Shown here: positions 22,399-34,599 of the stretch, one piece after another | Layout: each line of letters opens with the position of its first letter | Numbering within the stretch: position 1 is the stretch's first letter | Source of the DNA: Notolepis coatsorum | Lineage: Eukaryota; Chordata; Actinopteri; Aulopiformes; Paralepididae | Assembly: GCA_963971535.1 (NCBI GenBank) | Contig: OZ020589.1 | Location: forward strand, 75,830,811-75,894,810 | Length of the DNA: 64,000 bases | Direction: 5' to 3' | Position numbers and translations under genes: made by a program | The notes under the pieces: model-generated | Told to the model about the DNA's origin: nothing | Database searches by the model: none | The model's input: only the letters and a program-made list of their open reading frames with translations

Positions 22399-22470
22399 GT
22401 AACTTGAATCAGACTGTAATTAAGTGTAACTTGAATCAGACTGTAATTAAGTGTAACTGGAATCAGGCTT
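22399..22470. repeat. 27-base tandem repeat, about 2.6 units
   Basis: Units start at 22399, 22426 and 22453 (gtaacttgaatcagactg). They follow about 100 bases after a TATA-like box. Confidence 0.85.
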
Positions 22471-23811
22471 CACTAAACAAACACTGAATGGGAGCACTGT
22501 GTGTGTCTGTTACTGAGTCTTTGTCTTAACCCTCTTCTGCCCGGGTAATGCTCATTATTATTTAACCCTTTCCCCACCCCTGCCTATAGTTTATTGTTAA
22601 AGGTCTCTACAGGTCATTAAGGGAGGGTACTGCTTTGGGGAGCGAAAACATTATTCATCTTACTGCCATCAGGTGTGGGAGGGCTCAGGAAATATTGGGG
22701 GAAGTGGGGGTGTGTGGGGAGCTACTGCTGATCGCCCTGGAAGGCAAGAAGGACCAGAGTACCATCCCTAGGTCAGTGAATCCTAGGCCCCATCCGCTCC
22801 TGCTGCTCGACCTCCATTTCGACATTCCTGGCCTACAGTCGGGGATCCAGCTAGACTCAGCTCTGCTGCATCCCGCTACCAGGTGTACAACCACTCTCAT
22901 AAAGCAGGGATAATCCACCATGCTACATTAACCATACAAAACTGGTGGATTGGATCTTTATATACTCACTGATTACCTTTTTTTCAGTTGTAGCTGAGGA
23001 GTAGAGAAATGTGAGTTCCAGTGACTGGTAGCACCATCAGTACCAAGTATCAATGATCTGCCAGGCTCAGAAATCCAGGGAGGCTCTTATAGTACCTGTA
23101 ACTTCTGTGATTGGTCAGTACAGGCTCTGCTCTCAAAGATGCTCTCAGTCAAAATCCATGCAAGCCTGACACGCATCCATTGATGATGTGATACTGACAA
23201 TATCGCAATACATAATAAGGTGGTAGGCTATAGCATGGTAGAGTAGAGTGAGAACTACATGATGGAATAGATTGATGCAGCAGAATGCACTAATGAGTGA
23301 GAAGCAGAACAGCTTACAAGCAGAACACCAAGCAGAACAGCTTACACCCCCTTGTTGTTAAAGGTTTTAACCATGTCTGATTATGATTGGTGCAGCACAT
23401 CTCTGATCAGTTAATGCCGATCGGAGCAGATGACTACCATGTCCTGCACCGGCGCTAAAAGCGTGTTACATGGGTAATTGTTCCAATTTCATGGTTCCAC
23501 TTCAGCTTCGCCTTGGGAGCCGTTCAGACCTCAGTGTCTCAGACTGATTGCCCTATAATGACCATAGTGGCATTGTTTATCTGTTAAATACTCACCCTAA
23601 TTACGATTTTTAAATACAGTATATAGGTATTGGATGATGACAGTATACCTACCTCCCATTGGTAGTCTTTTCACCTCCTCAATTGCAATACCACTGGCAT
23701 ACTGGGTAGTTTACAAGACAAAATATCTTGACCCACGGCACAAATAACATTATCTATAGGTGCAGCCAGTTGTGGAATGTGAAAGTTGTTAATGTTACAC
23801 TCACTAGTTAA

Positions 23812-24816
<1,005 letters not shown>

Positions 24817-24820
24817 TTAA

Positions 24821-25194
24821 TGCTAGCAGCCCATATGTCATCCTGACCTTGTATCTTTTGAAGACTGTACTGTGCTCAATGACTTAAGCTAGCGCAAAAT
24901 CATTGATATCATAGGAATCTTGAGATTGCACGGAATCCTTTGATAAGTTGCAGCAAACCCTGACACACTGCTAGGAAATGGGCAGAATATAATTCCAAAG
25001 TAGCGTTGTCTTTATATTATGTAGATGGCAGGCCGAGTGTGTCTAAAGTGAACTTGATTGATCTGTGTTGAGAGACTACACAATTCTTTGTGTGTGATAT
25101 CTAGTTATTATGTTGAGTCAAAATACGTTTGTTGGGCAGCCGTTTTGTGGTCATCGTTGTTCGTAATCTTACATTTAAATTAAATGTTTGCTCA
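24821..25194. other. Unassigned 0.4 kb
   Basis: No gene or repeat recognised. Confidence 0.4.
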
Positions 25195-25671
25195 TGAATG
25201 AATGAATGAATGAATGAAAACTTTATTTAACAGATTGCAGAATGGGTACAATACAGTACGGCTCAATACACACAATTGTTAAGGGGATGCAGACCTGAGA
25301 AAGACGTTTGTCTTGTTTCCATCAGGGTCCCCTATTTTCAATTCATATAGACATTTATGACATACACAACATACATGACATTTATGGCATAGGGACATAT
25401 AGGTATTTAGTACTGATACATTTGTGACATAAACGGTATTCAAATATACAGTACTGTTACCCCTAGATCCTGACAGAGTATATACATATGATGGGGAGGG
25501 GACTGTACATTAGGAGGGGGTGGGTGGGTGGGAGAGAAATATACATACGGCGGGGAGGGAATATATACATGCGGTGGGGAGGAGACTGTCTATTAGGAGG
25601 TGGTGGGGGTTTTGGGCATTTACGGTGGCCAGTTTCGAATTGCAGCCTCCCATAGGTGCTCTTTAAGAGCG

Positions 25672-25860
25672 GTTCTGTATCGTTAGTGGCTTAGCTTGGC
25701 ATCGCTACTGCACTATCTCGCGTACGTGCACGCGTACTGAATAAACCACAAATGTACCTCTAATACCAGTATTAGTCTGACCACACCCCTCATCAGCTTA
25801 CCTTCATAAGCAGGTGTGTGGTCACCTGCTCTCCTCCTTCTCGCTTTCACCACAAGGAAG
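25672..25860 (+). repeat. DIRS-like left inverted terminal repeat
   Basis: About 185 bases matching the reverse complement of the right repeat. It includes gtacgtgcacgcgtactg and ends in the CT-rich cctgctctcctccttc. Confidence 0.85.
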
Positions 25861-28800
25861 AGGTGCCTCGGTAGATCCCCACACTTGACACCATGATGGA
25901 AGAAATTGGATTAGGAACAGCTTGGGAAACAAGGATACGTTGACATCATATCTTTATTTTCTCTCTCACTATTTTCGAGAAAATACGGCGATATTGTCTT
26001 CGTACTGGAGTGTCTAGAAGATGATGATCATTCTAAAAAACCCTCCACCGGTTTTCGTATTGGGAGCACGCCGCTGCATGCTTCTCAACTGCAGTTCCTT
26101 GCTGTGTTTGTTGGGGTGAAACCTGTCAGGCCACAGCTGAACTGTCGGACATGCCGCTGTTGTGAGGAGCGGTGCGTTCCAGGTTGGGTGAGTAGTGTTT
26201 GCTGGCGGGCTCCACTTGTCTGTTAGTGCTATGGGGGCTACTTGACAAAGTTTATGGAAACCGGCCCCAGGCTAGGGTCCTTTGTTTAGCCGCCTAGGCG
26301 ACAGAAGGCCTTGGTCTGGCGACCATTATAGTTTTAACTAGTGGGCCGCGACCATTGACACTGGTGATCCCTGTGTGTTCTGGACGAGTGGATTCTCTCT
26401 GTCACCGTGTTAAGACCCCATCTTTCATATCCAAATGAGAGTATTCCTTCACGAGGGGATATGTGCATGTAATGTGCGATAGCGGCAGATTCATGTTCAA
26501 AGTCAGCTATACAGGCCAGTTGGTACTGTGCTGATTCCGCCGGACGTGGTAATGTCACCGTTGTGAAGCGGTGTTGACGTCTTGTTTTCTCTTTTCTCTT
26601 AAAAAGTGAGGAGGGGTTCAGAACGGCGGCCTGTCTGGGTGAGTGTTATGTCATTGTTTACATGTTCATGGCTTACGGTTAGCCGGTCAGTGGCCTGGCG
26701 CGGGGTAGCTTAGCTTCTCGCGCGCCGCCGGGAGCTCGCTTCTGATCGCGTGCGTCGTTAGATCGGCGTCTCGCGAGCGGAAGCAATAGCACCCGAACGG
26801 TTGGAGCAGCCGTTAGCTTGATGCTATTCTGTTGAACGTGCTTTGATTTTAACATGTTTTACACTCTTGACCACGACGTCATCCTTGACAGGGGATGTTC
26901 GTCGACCCTGCCTGAGCCTAGACGGGGATTGCGTCAACAAAGAGGACTGTAGCGACTGGTGGAGCGGCGACGCTGCCCGGGTCGAACAACACAGGACGGC
27001 TGTGTTCTACGGTGTCTTGTGACTGCACTTCGCTGATCTGCGTTCCGGGTAGGTACGGGGTTGGCCAGACCTCATGACACGTCTTCTGGTTTTACTTTGC
27101 TAAATGTATTGTGAATAACGGTGTTTTTTTTTTCCCAAAACGTGTGTTGTTGCAATGCATTTGGGATACGTTGCGGGTTGTGTGTGAGCTGTTTTTGTCA
27201 CTGGCAGTTAGCTTCTCCGTGCAGATCGTGATGTATTGATCTGGTTGTTGTGTGAGAAACATCATGGTGTTTATGTGTACCGTGTACTCACTACTAAGGC
27301 AACTGACCTATGAAGCTATGCTTGGTGACAAGTGAGTAAAAGAATGTTCTTTCTCAGACTGTAATGACAATGAACAGTGAGTTCACACATTAACAGGTTT
27401 TCCTGTTTTAACTGGCCGTATTGAGGGTAAAATAGGAGGATTGTGTTTTCCCCCCCCGGTTCCCTGGGGACTTTATCACCTCCTATCAGACATGTTGTGC
27501 ATTAATTGTGTCTTTTGTGTGGTAGGGATACGATGTGACTCTTAGCTTGATTGCTGAGGTTGTGCTAAATCTGCTGGAGAAACTTATTTCCTAAAGGGAA
27601 ATTGGTTTGGTTGCTGTCATGTGTGCTTAGCAAGGCCTGTGGTCGATACTAATCAAGAATGATGTATTCTCTCATTGTGAAAAAAACGGCGTTCCTCTGT
27701 TGAGTGTTTTTGCCATTTTTTGTAGGTGATGATGGGTTGTGTGTGTCATGTGACCTACAACTGGGTTGTACTGGCCACAGAAGCACATGTGTATGTTGGA
27801 CCGGGGTTCTTAGAGCCTTCTCTATTCTGTGTTTTTCCATAGTAAAAATCAGATAGCAGGTTAGCTCATGCGCTGTGTGGAGCTGTGAAACGCTTCATAG
27901 AGCTGACTATGACTGTGTCATATTCTCTTTTTGTCGTTACGTCGTATCATGGGTGTGGGGTCGTAAAGGGGTGAACTGGTAACCTTTCCTCTCCCCATTG
28001 TTCTGTCGGTCAGGGGTACACCCCCTGTCCTTCAAGGTTCCCGTCACGTGGCGGTTCGGCACGTTACGGGGGGGGGGGGGGGGGGGGGAGGGAGTTCCTG
28101 GTCCCACGGCCTGGTATATTGGGCGTGTGCACCGCAGGAATTCCCCCGCCATAGAGTACGTCACCGTGCGCGTCTCTGTTGGTAGGACTTCCGTGTGCTG
28201 TTCAGGTCCATGTGATGGATCTGTTTTCAGGGGGGGTGGTCAGGGCTCCTCCTCACCAAGCGCCTACTCAGGCCTTCTGTGAGTTCGGACTCCTTCTTCC
28301 ATGTGAGGAAGCCTCCATCAGAGTACAGAGCCTTCCTCCTCAGATTGTCAAAGTGAGTGGACCCTCTAGAAGGGTCCTTTTCTATTGTATGTATATTCGA
28401 TTCAATTCGTTTATTGAGTGTGTATGGGTTCGGTGCCTCTTCCCCGGAGGCCCTAAAACCAGTTTTTTACATGGCTCAAGGTGCAATATATTCTTTTCAA
28501 TCTGTACAGCTCGCGTGGGAAGTCTCTCTGGGGATCCCCGTCTCTTTCCTATGGGAGGGTGGTGGGATGTAAAAATGTGAACATTTTTTACCCCGGCTGT
28601 GTAGACTGGGATACATACTGTTGATGCTTCCTTCTTTCTATTCCAGAAGTGTTGGAGTTAGGGAGTGTCACACCCCTCTTGTCGTTCCCCTGGGCGCCTT
28701 GGGGATTCAATGACAGGTCTAAATAGCCTGTTCATTGATGGGGGTGTGTCCCGACGCACGTATAGTGCTAGCTCGCTGTAAACAGGCGATTGACTGGCAC

Positions 28801-29287
28801 GCCTTGGTTGCTTGTGGTTGAAACAGCGTTTTTATAAAGCAACTGAGATGGGGGTTTTTCCTCTTCCGGCGACCACATCCCATGACCTGGGTGGGTTGTC
28901 GACGGATTCTCGTTCATGTCTGGGGGATGATGACGGGATGGATCTGAACATATGTAGTGGGGTCTCACGCCCTTGGGGTGGGCCACCAGGCGCGGTTCGT
29001 CCGAACGTCTGGGTGGCGCCTTCTTTTCATGTTAAGATCAACACGCATATCTGCCCTTCTCCTGGAGTAGGCATGTCGGCGTGGTTAGGGCACGGGACTG
29101 GTTCTGGTCACGCTGGTCCAGATCAGTTGAACCCGTTGTCCGCCGGGGATGCAGATCTGCTGTTCTGGTACCCTGAGGGACTTGGGCTTTTTTCAGGGGG
29201 AAAAATGCCAGGTCGGTCTGGGTGTCACAGGGTTAAGCGCTATGGAGACCCTGGTTGGGTATGTTTTTACTCAGCACTGTCGTCATG

Positions 29288-29406
29288 GCTTACAGCCATG
29301 CCATTCTGTACGCGCTCGATCTCGTCGGATCTCGGCCGCTACACAGGTTGGTCCTGGTTAGTACTTGGTTGGGAGACCGCCGGGGAATACCGGGTACGGC
29401 GTGCTT
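29288..29406 (+). pseudogene. 5S rRNA-like segment 1
   Basis: 119 bases align by eye end to end with vertebrate 5S rRNA. Matching blocks are gcttacagccatgcc (5' end), gctcgatctcgtcggatct, ctggttagtacttgg and gggagaccgcc, then ggaataccgggt. Several substitutions are seen, including in the box A region (cgctacacagg for agctaagcagg), so it is more likely 5S-derived repeat sequence than a functional gene. It lies inside the DIRS-like element. Confidence 0.82.
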
Positions 29407-30066
29407 AGGGGCTGGTTCTCCATTATTTTTCGCTCCTCTCTCACGCATGGCGAAGAGGGGCCTGTGGGGGTGGTTTTTTGACCTCCTCTGGTGACCCTGT
29501 GCTTCCCGTACCGCCAGGCCCGGTCCGAAGTGATGTTTGCGACCCGTAGGCCTGGGTTAATCCTTTTTGGAAACTGAAACACTTGTACTGCGGTATAGCC
29601 GGTGTATACCCGCAGGTGTGTTTTGGAGTTTTTTCTTGAGGGGTTATAGGAACAACCACCGCATTGGGTAACACCGAGGTGGTTGATTCCCTGGTGTGTT
29701 GGAGCAGTGTCAACTCCCGGGTTCACCGTTTGAGGGTGCCCCTGCACGTTCATGACGTCTGCCAATCGTGTCAGCCTTCTCTGCCTCGACCCCTCTGGGT
29801 GGGGGTTGTTAAATGGAGGCTTGGTCATGCAACACCGCCAGCTTACGCTCCTTCCGCCGGGGCGGCTGTGTTCAGCTGTCCCCTCTGGCGCCTGTCTCGT
29901 CCGCAGTCTCCAGGCTAGGGTTAACAGCCTGTTGCCTGGTTTTTCCCCGGTGCGCTGCCTGCTTCCGTTGGTTAACCTTTTTTGTGTGCTTACGGCCATG
30001 CTGACTGCCTATTCTGCAGGGTCAGTGTGCCAGGCGGTGTACTATTGGGGGGACGGGGCCCGCTCG

Positions 30067-30170
30067 GCTTACGGCCATACCGACCTGAACACGCCCGATC
30101 TCGTCCGATCTCGGAAGCTGGGCGGGTTCTGGCCTGGTTGGTTCCGCCTGGGAATACCAGGTGCAGTAAC
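30067..30170 (+). pseudogene. 5S rRNA-like segment 2, internally shortened
   Basis: It matches vertebrate 5S rRNA (gcttacggccataccgacc, then acgcccgatctcgtccgat, then cggaagctgggc, then cctgggaatacc). About 17 bases around the tagtacttgg region (box C side) are missing. It is on the same strand as segment 1, 779 bases downstream. A functional 5S gene is unlikely with part of the internal promoter gone. Confidence 0.8.
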
Positions 30171-30658
30171 TGAGGGGCCTTTGTCCGAATACGCTGGCGA
30201 TGTGGGGGGCGGGGCACTACGTGCCCACCTGGTGGGGTCTTGATGCTGGCATCATGGACTTCTCCGGGCCCCCATTCTAGGGAGTCCAGTCCTTTTGGTG
30301 GGTCTGGGTCTTCCTTCGTGCTCCGCTGCTACGGCCTTGCCACGGGGTTGGGTTTGCCCTTGACCCCGTGATTCTGGGGGCAGTAACGAGGTTGTTCCTC
30401 CGTTCGTTCCCGGGTGGCATGCGGGTTGTGCGTGTGTGTAGTCGTGGGGTCAAGCCACGGTCTGCTCACCCTGTGCGTTGAGTTGCTTGAGTGCCTCTTC
30501 GCACGGTCGGGTCCGTCGCCCTCCCGTGACGTCCCTAATAGGGGGGCTACCCTCCATTAGGGGGGGTCGGGGGGGCTCGGCCCTCCCTGTTCTGATGGTT
30601 TTGGGGGGCTGTCAGCGGGGTGTATTTGTCAGCCAAGTGGCTCCGCTTGGCCTCCCTT

Positions 30659-30754
30659 GTGCAGTAGCGATGCCAAGCTAAGCCACTAACGATACAGAAC
30701 GTTAGGTTATGACTATAACCAAGTTCTGTTAGTTAGGGGCGATGCTTGGCATCG
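30659..30754. repeat. DIRS-like internal complementary region
   Basis: 42 bases complementary to the left tip and 54 bases complementary to the right tip meet at 30700/30701 (aac|gtt). In DIRS elements this region is thought to template the ends during circular replication. Confidence 0.78.
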
Positions 30755-30795
30755 GACGGCCGCTGCAGCCCTTGTCCTCACCTTGTGGTGAAAGC

Positions 30796-30992
30796 TTGGG
30801 AAGGAGGAGAGCAGGTGACCACACACCTGCTTATGAAGGTAAGCTGATGAGGGGTGTGGTCAGACTAATACTGGTATTAGAGGTACATTTGTGGTTTATT
30901 CAGTACGCGTGCACGTACGCGAGATAGTGCAGTAGCGATGCCAAGCATCGCCCCTAACTAACAGAACTTGGTTATAGTCATAACCTAACGTT
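30796..30992 (-). repeat. DIRS-like right inverted terminal repeat
   Basis: Reverse complement of the left repeat plus a right-only outer extension (cataacctaacgtt at the edge). Confidence 0.85.
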
Positions 30993-31718
30993 TTGAATGT
31001 GGGTAGGGATTCACATTCTTTTACAGCTTTGGGTAGGGCGTTCCACATTGATGTGGCATAATTGCGAAACGTATTTAGTCCCTTGTTTGAGCCGAATCTG
31101 GGTTTAACATGATTTGTTGAGCTTCCTCTGGTGTAGTGGTTGTGGTATTCACTGACCTTTGGGAAGTATTTTGACATGTACATGGGTACCTTAGTCGTAT
31201 AATGTATCTTGTAGACCAGGCCCATTGCAAGTGGCTGTACTCTGTCGTCTACTCTAAGCCATCCTAGGTTGTCAAAGTGGGCAGGGGTGAGGTGGGTTCT
31301 GGGGGTAAGGTCAAGTAGTAGTCTGACCAGTTTGTTTTGTGATGTTTGTAATTTTGTTTTAAGCGCCTTTGAGGTGCTTTGGTACCATAAGGTGCACGCA
31401 TAGTCGTAGTACCCTTGAATGAGTGCTCCTGCCAGAGTCTTCAGGGTATTCTTGTTTACCAGAGAGGAGATCCGGTACAAGAATCTAGTTTGTTGGTTGA
31501 CTTTTTTTTATTACATTGGATGCCATTTTGTCACAGGAAAGATTTGCCTCTAGGATGGAACCCAGGTAGGTAATTTCGTCTTTCCTTGTGACAATATTGT
31601 CACCCACTGCAACTGAGAAGCCGTCGGTCTTGCTGAGTTTGTTATTTGAACCGAAGAGAATGGACTCTGTTTTGCCCATGTGTAATGATAGTTTGTTATC
31701 AGAGAGCCATATGCATAT
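30993..31718 (-). pseudogene. LINE reverse transcriptase C-terminal region
   Basis: Minus-strand frames encode KTESILFGSNNKLSK and ITYLGSILEANLS (31679-31485), then NTLKTLAGALIQGYYDYACTLWY through SKALKTKLQTSQNKLVRLLLD and MWNALPKAVKECES (about 31500-30993). These words are typical of the connection and C-terminal region of CR1/L2-type LINE polymerases of fish. The two blocks are in different frames, shifted at an A-run near 31503-31512 (a run of T on the plus strand), so this copy is dead. The catalytic YxDD region would lie upstream and is not present. Confidence 0.82.
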
Positions 31719-33020
31719 TGTAACTGAGGGGTTACAAAACCCTGACTGTATTAAAGATTGTGATAGATTAAACCACTGTTAGGTATGTACTTTAATTACT
31801 GGCCAGACAGTACATCAAATATAGATGGTGAACACTCACAAGAACACGGCATTGACAAAGAAATAGTATTTGAGGGTATTTTATTATTATGCAACATTAG
31901 GTTACAGAATGAGAATTAGGGTCGCGCTTGTATGGCGAAGAATATGAATAAAGTCAGTCAGCAGCATGAGTCACTGGGAATAGCAGGATTCCTACGATGG
32001 GTCTAAGTTGACGCCACCTGTCGTATAATAGCAACTATATAAGGCAACGCTGGTACCGCCTGGAGACAATGGGTTCCCTCCGGGGTGTAAGGCATGGAGG
32101 GTAGAGGAATGTTCGGATACTCAGTCTGATTCAATGAAGAATAAAGAGACTCCACGTACAGGAGTCGGTCCTTGTAAATCCAACGATCAGCAGCAAAGCA
32201 ATAATTGTAATCCAAATGCTCGATAGCACTGATGACAGCTAGCCAGCCTCTGTCCATGAGGCCAGCCCGAGTTGTAATCCTCACGAGGTTGAATCCCAAA
32301 CGACAGTGGAAATCAACGAGGCTATTCTCCGGGTAACACGTTCCAAATCAATATAATCCAACCAGTAATGGTTCTGCAATCGCCGACGCTGGTTCTCCTG
32401 TGCACATGTCCAACGGTTCTCCGACTAGGCCTCCTCGGGTGCGGGCGACGTATTTAGGCCACACACCCTGGCTAAGGTACACTAGCTAAAACACGACGAA
32501 CCGCTGGGTAATGCTACACACGAACGAACTGTGGTTGCACGATATACAATAAATGAACGACTATTTACTTCACATTAGATTAGGTCGAACTTGATGTTAC
32601 TACATTAAACTCTGACACTTTACTATTCTATTCGCACATGTTCTCAACGCACGAGTGCTCAATTTACATGATGAACTACGTTGGCTTGTTTAGATGGTCA
32701 AGCAGGTGATCTTGAAGTTAACTACTACTGTGCGCACCTTGCGCTGTATATATACTTAAGTGATTATCTAGTCCCAAACCGCAGTCCTTGTCTGGGATCA
32801 ATACGCTGTCTCCGGGCATGTTCTGACATGCCTGAACTTGTCTTTGAACCTGACATTGGGGGCTTGCGAGGTGGCGCCTAGGGCGCTGTCCAATAAGGAG
32901 AGCGAATATTACTCTGGTTTGAATGCAGGTAAAGGGATATTCCGTGTATATATAAATAATATACAAAGTATAACTAACAATAAAGGTAGATTCTCAGTTT
33001 TAATCTGGCCCTTCACAACA
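31719..33020 (-). repeat. BEL 3' LTR (31.7-kb element)
   Basis: 1302 bases, TGTTGTGAAGGGCC...CCCCTCAGTTACA on the minus strand. Preceded on that strand by the purine-rich ttaggaggcggc. Confidence 0.92.
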
Positions 33021-33114
33021 GCCGCCTCCTAATTAGTCCGCACCTAATTAGTTAAGGGAGACAGATTAATAGTCCAGTCAACTGCTCAATGTCTGTTGTG
33101 AGGAGTAGGGCAAT

Positions 33115-34400
33115 CTACAAAGTCAGTGGGTCATGATCGTCATCAGGGGAGTCAGGGAGCCTCGGCAACTCTATCAGCCTCGCCACGGGTCGGGTGTAGG
33201 TCCGCCCTTGGACAATAACTTCTGCCGCTCTGACCTTCCCGTCGGCACCAGTGATCACCTTGCTTATGCGGCCGGCCGGCCACATAGCTCGGGGTAGTGA
33301 CTGGTCTATGATCATAACGACTGTGTCCACTTGTAAGTTGTCTCTGTCCTTTACCCACTTCTGACGGGTTTGGAGAGACGGTAGGTAGTGGAGGAGGAAA
33401 CTGTTCCAAAACTGGTCAGCCAATATTTGACTGTACCTCCACATTTTTCGGCCGTTCGCTTCTTCAGGTCTGTACACCGTCTGTGGAAGCGCAGGGTCCA
33501 GCCGCCCCATCAAGAGAGTGTTGGGGGTGACTGGGTCGACATCTGCTACATCACTTGAGACGTAACCGAGGGGCTTTGAGTTCAATACTCCCTCGATCTC
33601 CGTGAGGACTGTCGTGAGGACTTCTTCCGCCACGGTCTGGGCCCCAAGCACGGCGTACAGAGCTGTCTTTATGAAACGTACTTCTCTTTCCCAGGTTCCC
33701 CCGAAGTGAGGGGCGTTCGGGGGGTTAAACTGGAATTCGATCTGATAGGGAGCGAGGTGGGTCTTAAGTTCTGGGCCCATGGCCTGGAAGCTCTCTCTCA
33801 GCTCTCTTTCTCCGCCTTTGAAGTTTGTCCCGTGATCAGACAACAACGTAGACGGTTTTCCTCTTCGTGCTGTGAATCTCCGGAAGGACATGAGGAATGA
33901 ATCCATACTCATGGTCGGAAGGAGTTCTATGTGTACTGCTCGGGTGGTCATGCACTTGAATACAATGCCCCACCTCTTCTCTGTCCCTCTTCCTTTCTTC
34001 ACGTAGAGTGGGCCGAAGCAGTCCACGCCCGTGGAGTGAAAGGGCTTCTCGCCGAGTCGGAGGCGACAGGGAGGCAGGTCGGCAATCATGGGTATACTGG
34101 GCTGTGCTCGCCACTTGCGACAGTCTAGACAGGTCCGCTGGAAGCGACGTACTGCTTCTCTTACTTGCACTATCCAATAACGGCGTCGGATCTCAGCGAA
34201 GACTCTCTCTGCCCCAGCGTGGTGCACATCCTCGTCGTATTTCTTTATGATGAGCTCAGTGACCTTGTGTCGGCTGTTGAGGACTATAGGATACTTGACG
34301 TCATCCGTTAAGTCCGGGGCCCGTCTCAGACGACCACCCACCCTGATGAGGCCATGGGTGTCGCGCTCAGGGGCCAAGTGGAGCAGTCTGCTGTCTGACG
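33115..34400 (-). pseudogene. BEL integrase part with DUF5641-type end
   Basis: It contains an integrase zinc-binding region (HHAGAERVFAEIRRRYWI, then CLDCRKWR), the core (GVDCFGPLYV, LLSDHGTNFKG, PPNAPHFGGTWER) and the C-terminal BEL-specific domain (MWPAGRISKVITGADGKVR). It ends about 95 bases before the 3' LTR. Confidence 0.88.
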
Positions 34401-34599
34401 GGATTGGCTTTGTTCCCTGCAGGCAGTCTAGCTCATCGGGGAACGAGTCTCTTTGGGCTCGCTGTAGCAGAAGGAGTTCTGCCTCTGCGTAGTTCGATGC
34501 GTCAATGTCTGTAGTGGGGGGAACCTCAGGGTGGTGCCACAGGAATGTTTTTAGCTGCGCACTCTCAAAGGTGAGGCAGTCGTCTATGTTAGGGTCAGT

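Larger units (their letters stand above)
20562..23807. other. Unassigned 3.2 kb without a recognised gene
   Basis: No confident gene was found. It contains a CACT-rich flank (20562-20590), a small hairpin near 21110-21163, a GC-rich stretch (about 21340-22140), a TATA-like box (agtatatataagc, 22286-22298) and 27-base tandem repeats at 22399-22470. It also holds one arm of the foldback sequence of 56733-56963 (about 22983-23045). Short frames here lack known motifs. Confidence 0.5.
25672..30992. mobile_element. DIRS-like retroelement without recognisable genes
   Basis: A 5.3-kb insertion in the LINE. The left inverted terminal repeat (25672 to about 25860) starts GTTCTGTATCGTTAGTGG. The right one (about 30796-30992) is its reverse complement but is extended at its outer end by about 26 bases (GTTAGGTTATGACTATAACC). 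An internal block at 30659-30754 consists of the reverse complement of the left tip (30659-30700) joined at aac/gtt to the reverse complement of the right tip (30701-30754). This is the internal complementary region that defines DIRS elements, and the GTT trinucleotide at both borders fits tyrosine-recombinase integration. No reverse transcriptase, methyltransferase or recombinase protein was recognised, so it is either non-autonomous or decayed. Confidence 0.75.
25195..31718 (-). mobile_element. CR1/L2-group LINE, 5' truncated, twice interrupted
   Basis: A minus-strand non-LTR retrotransposon. Its 3' end is at 25195 with a (TGAA)n tail. The 3' UTR and the last coding residues (ALKEHLWEAAI) lie at 25195-25671, and the body resumes at 30993-31718. 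A DIRS-like element (25672-30992) sits between the two, and a BEL element (31719-40845) follows at the upstream end. The coding part is the C-terminal side of a reverse transcriptase protein. Joining the flanks gives continuous LINE sequence (FK, then ALKEHLW), which shows the DIRS-like element is an insertion. Confidence 0.82.

Noticed and set aside
29288-29406. A functional 5S rRNA gene
   Set aside because: Several substitutions in the internal promoter region and its position inside a retroelement argue for derived sequence.
28812-29408. 198-residue plus-strand frame inside the DIRS-like element
   Set aside because: No DIRS, RT or recombinase motif was seen. Its end overlaps the 5S rRNA-like segment, so it is probably a chance frame in GC-rich sequence.
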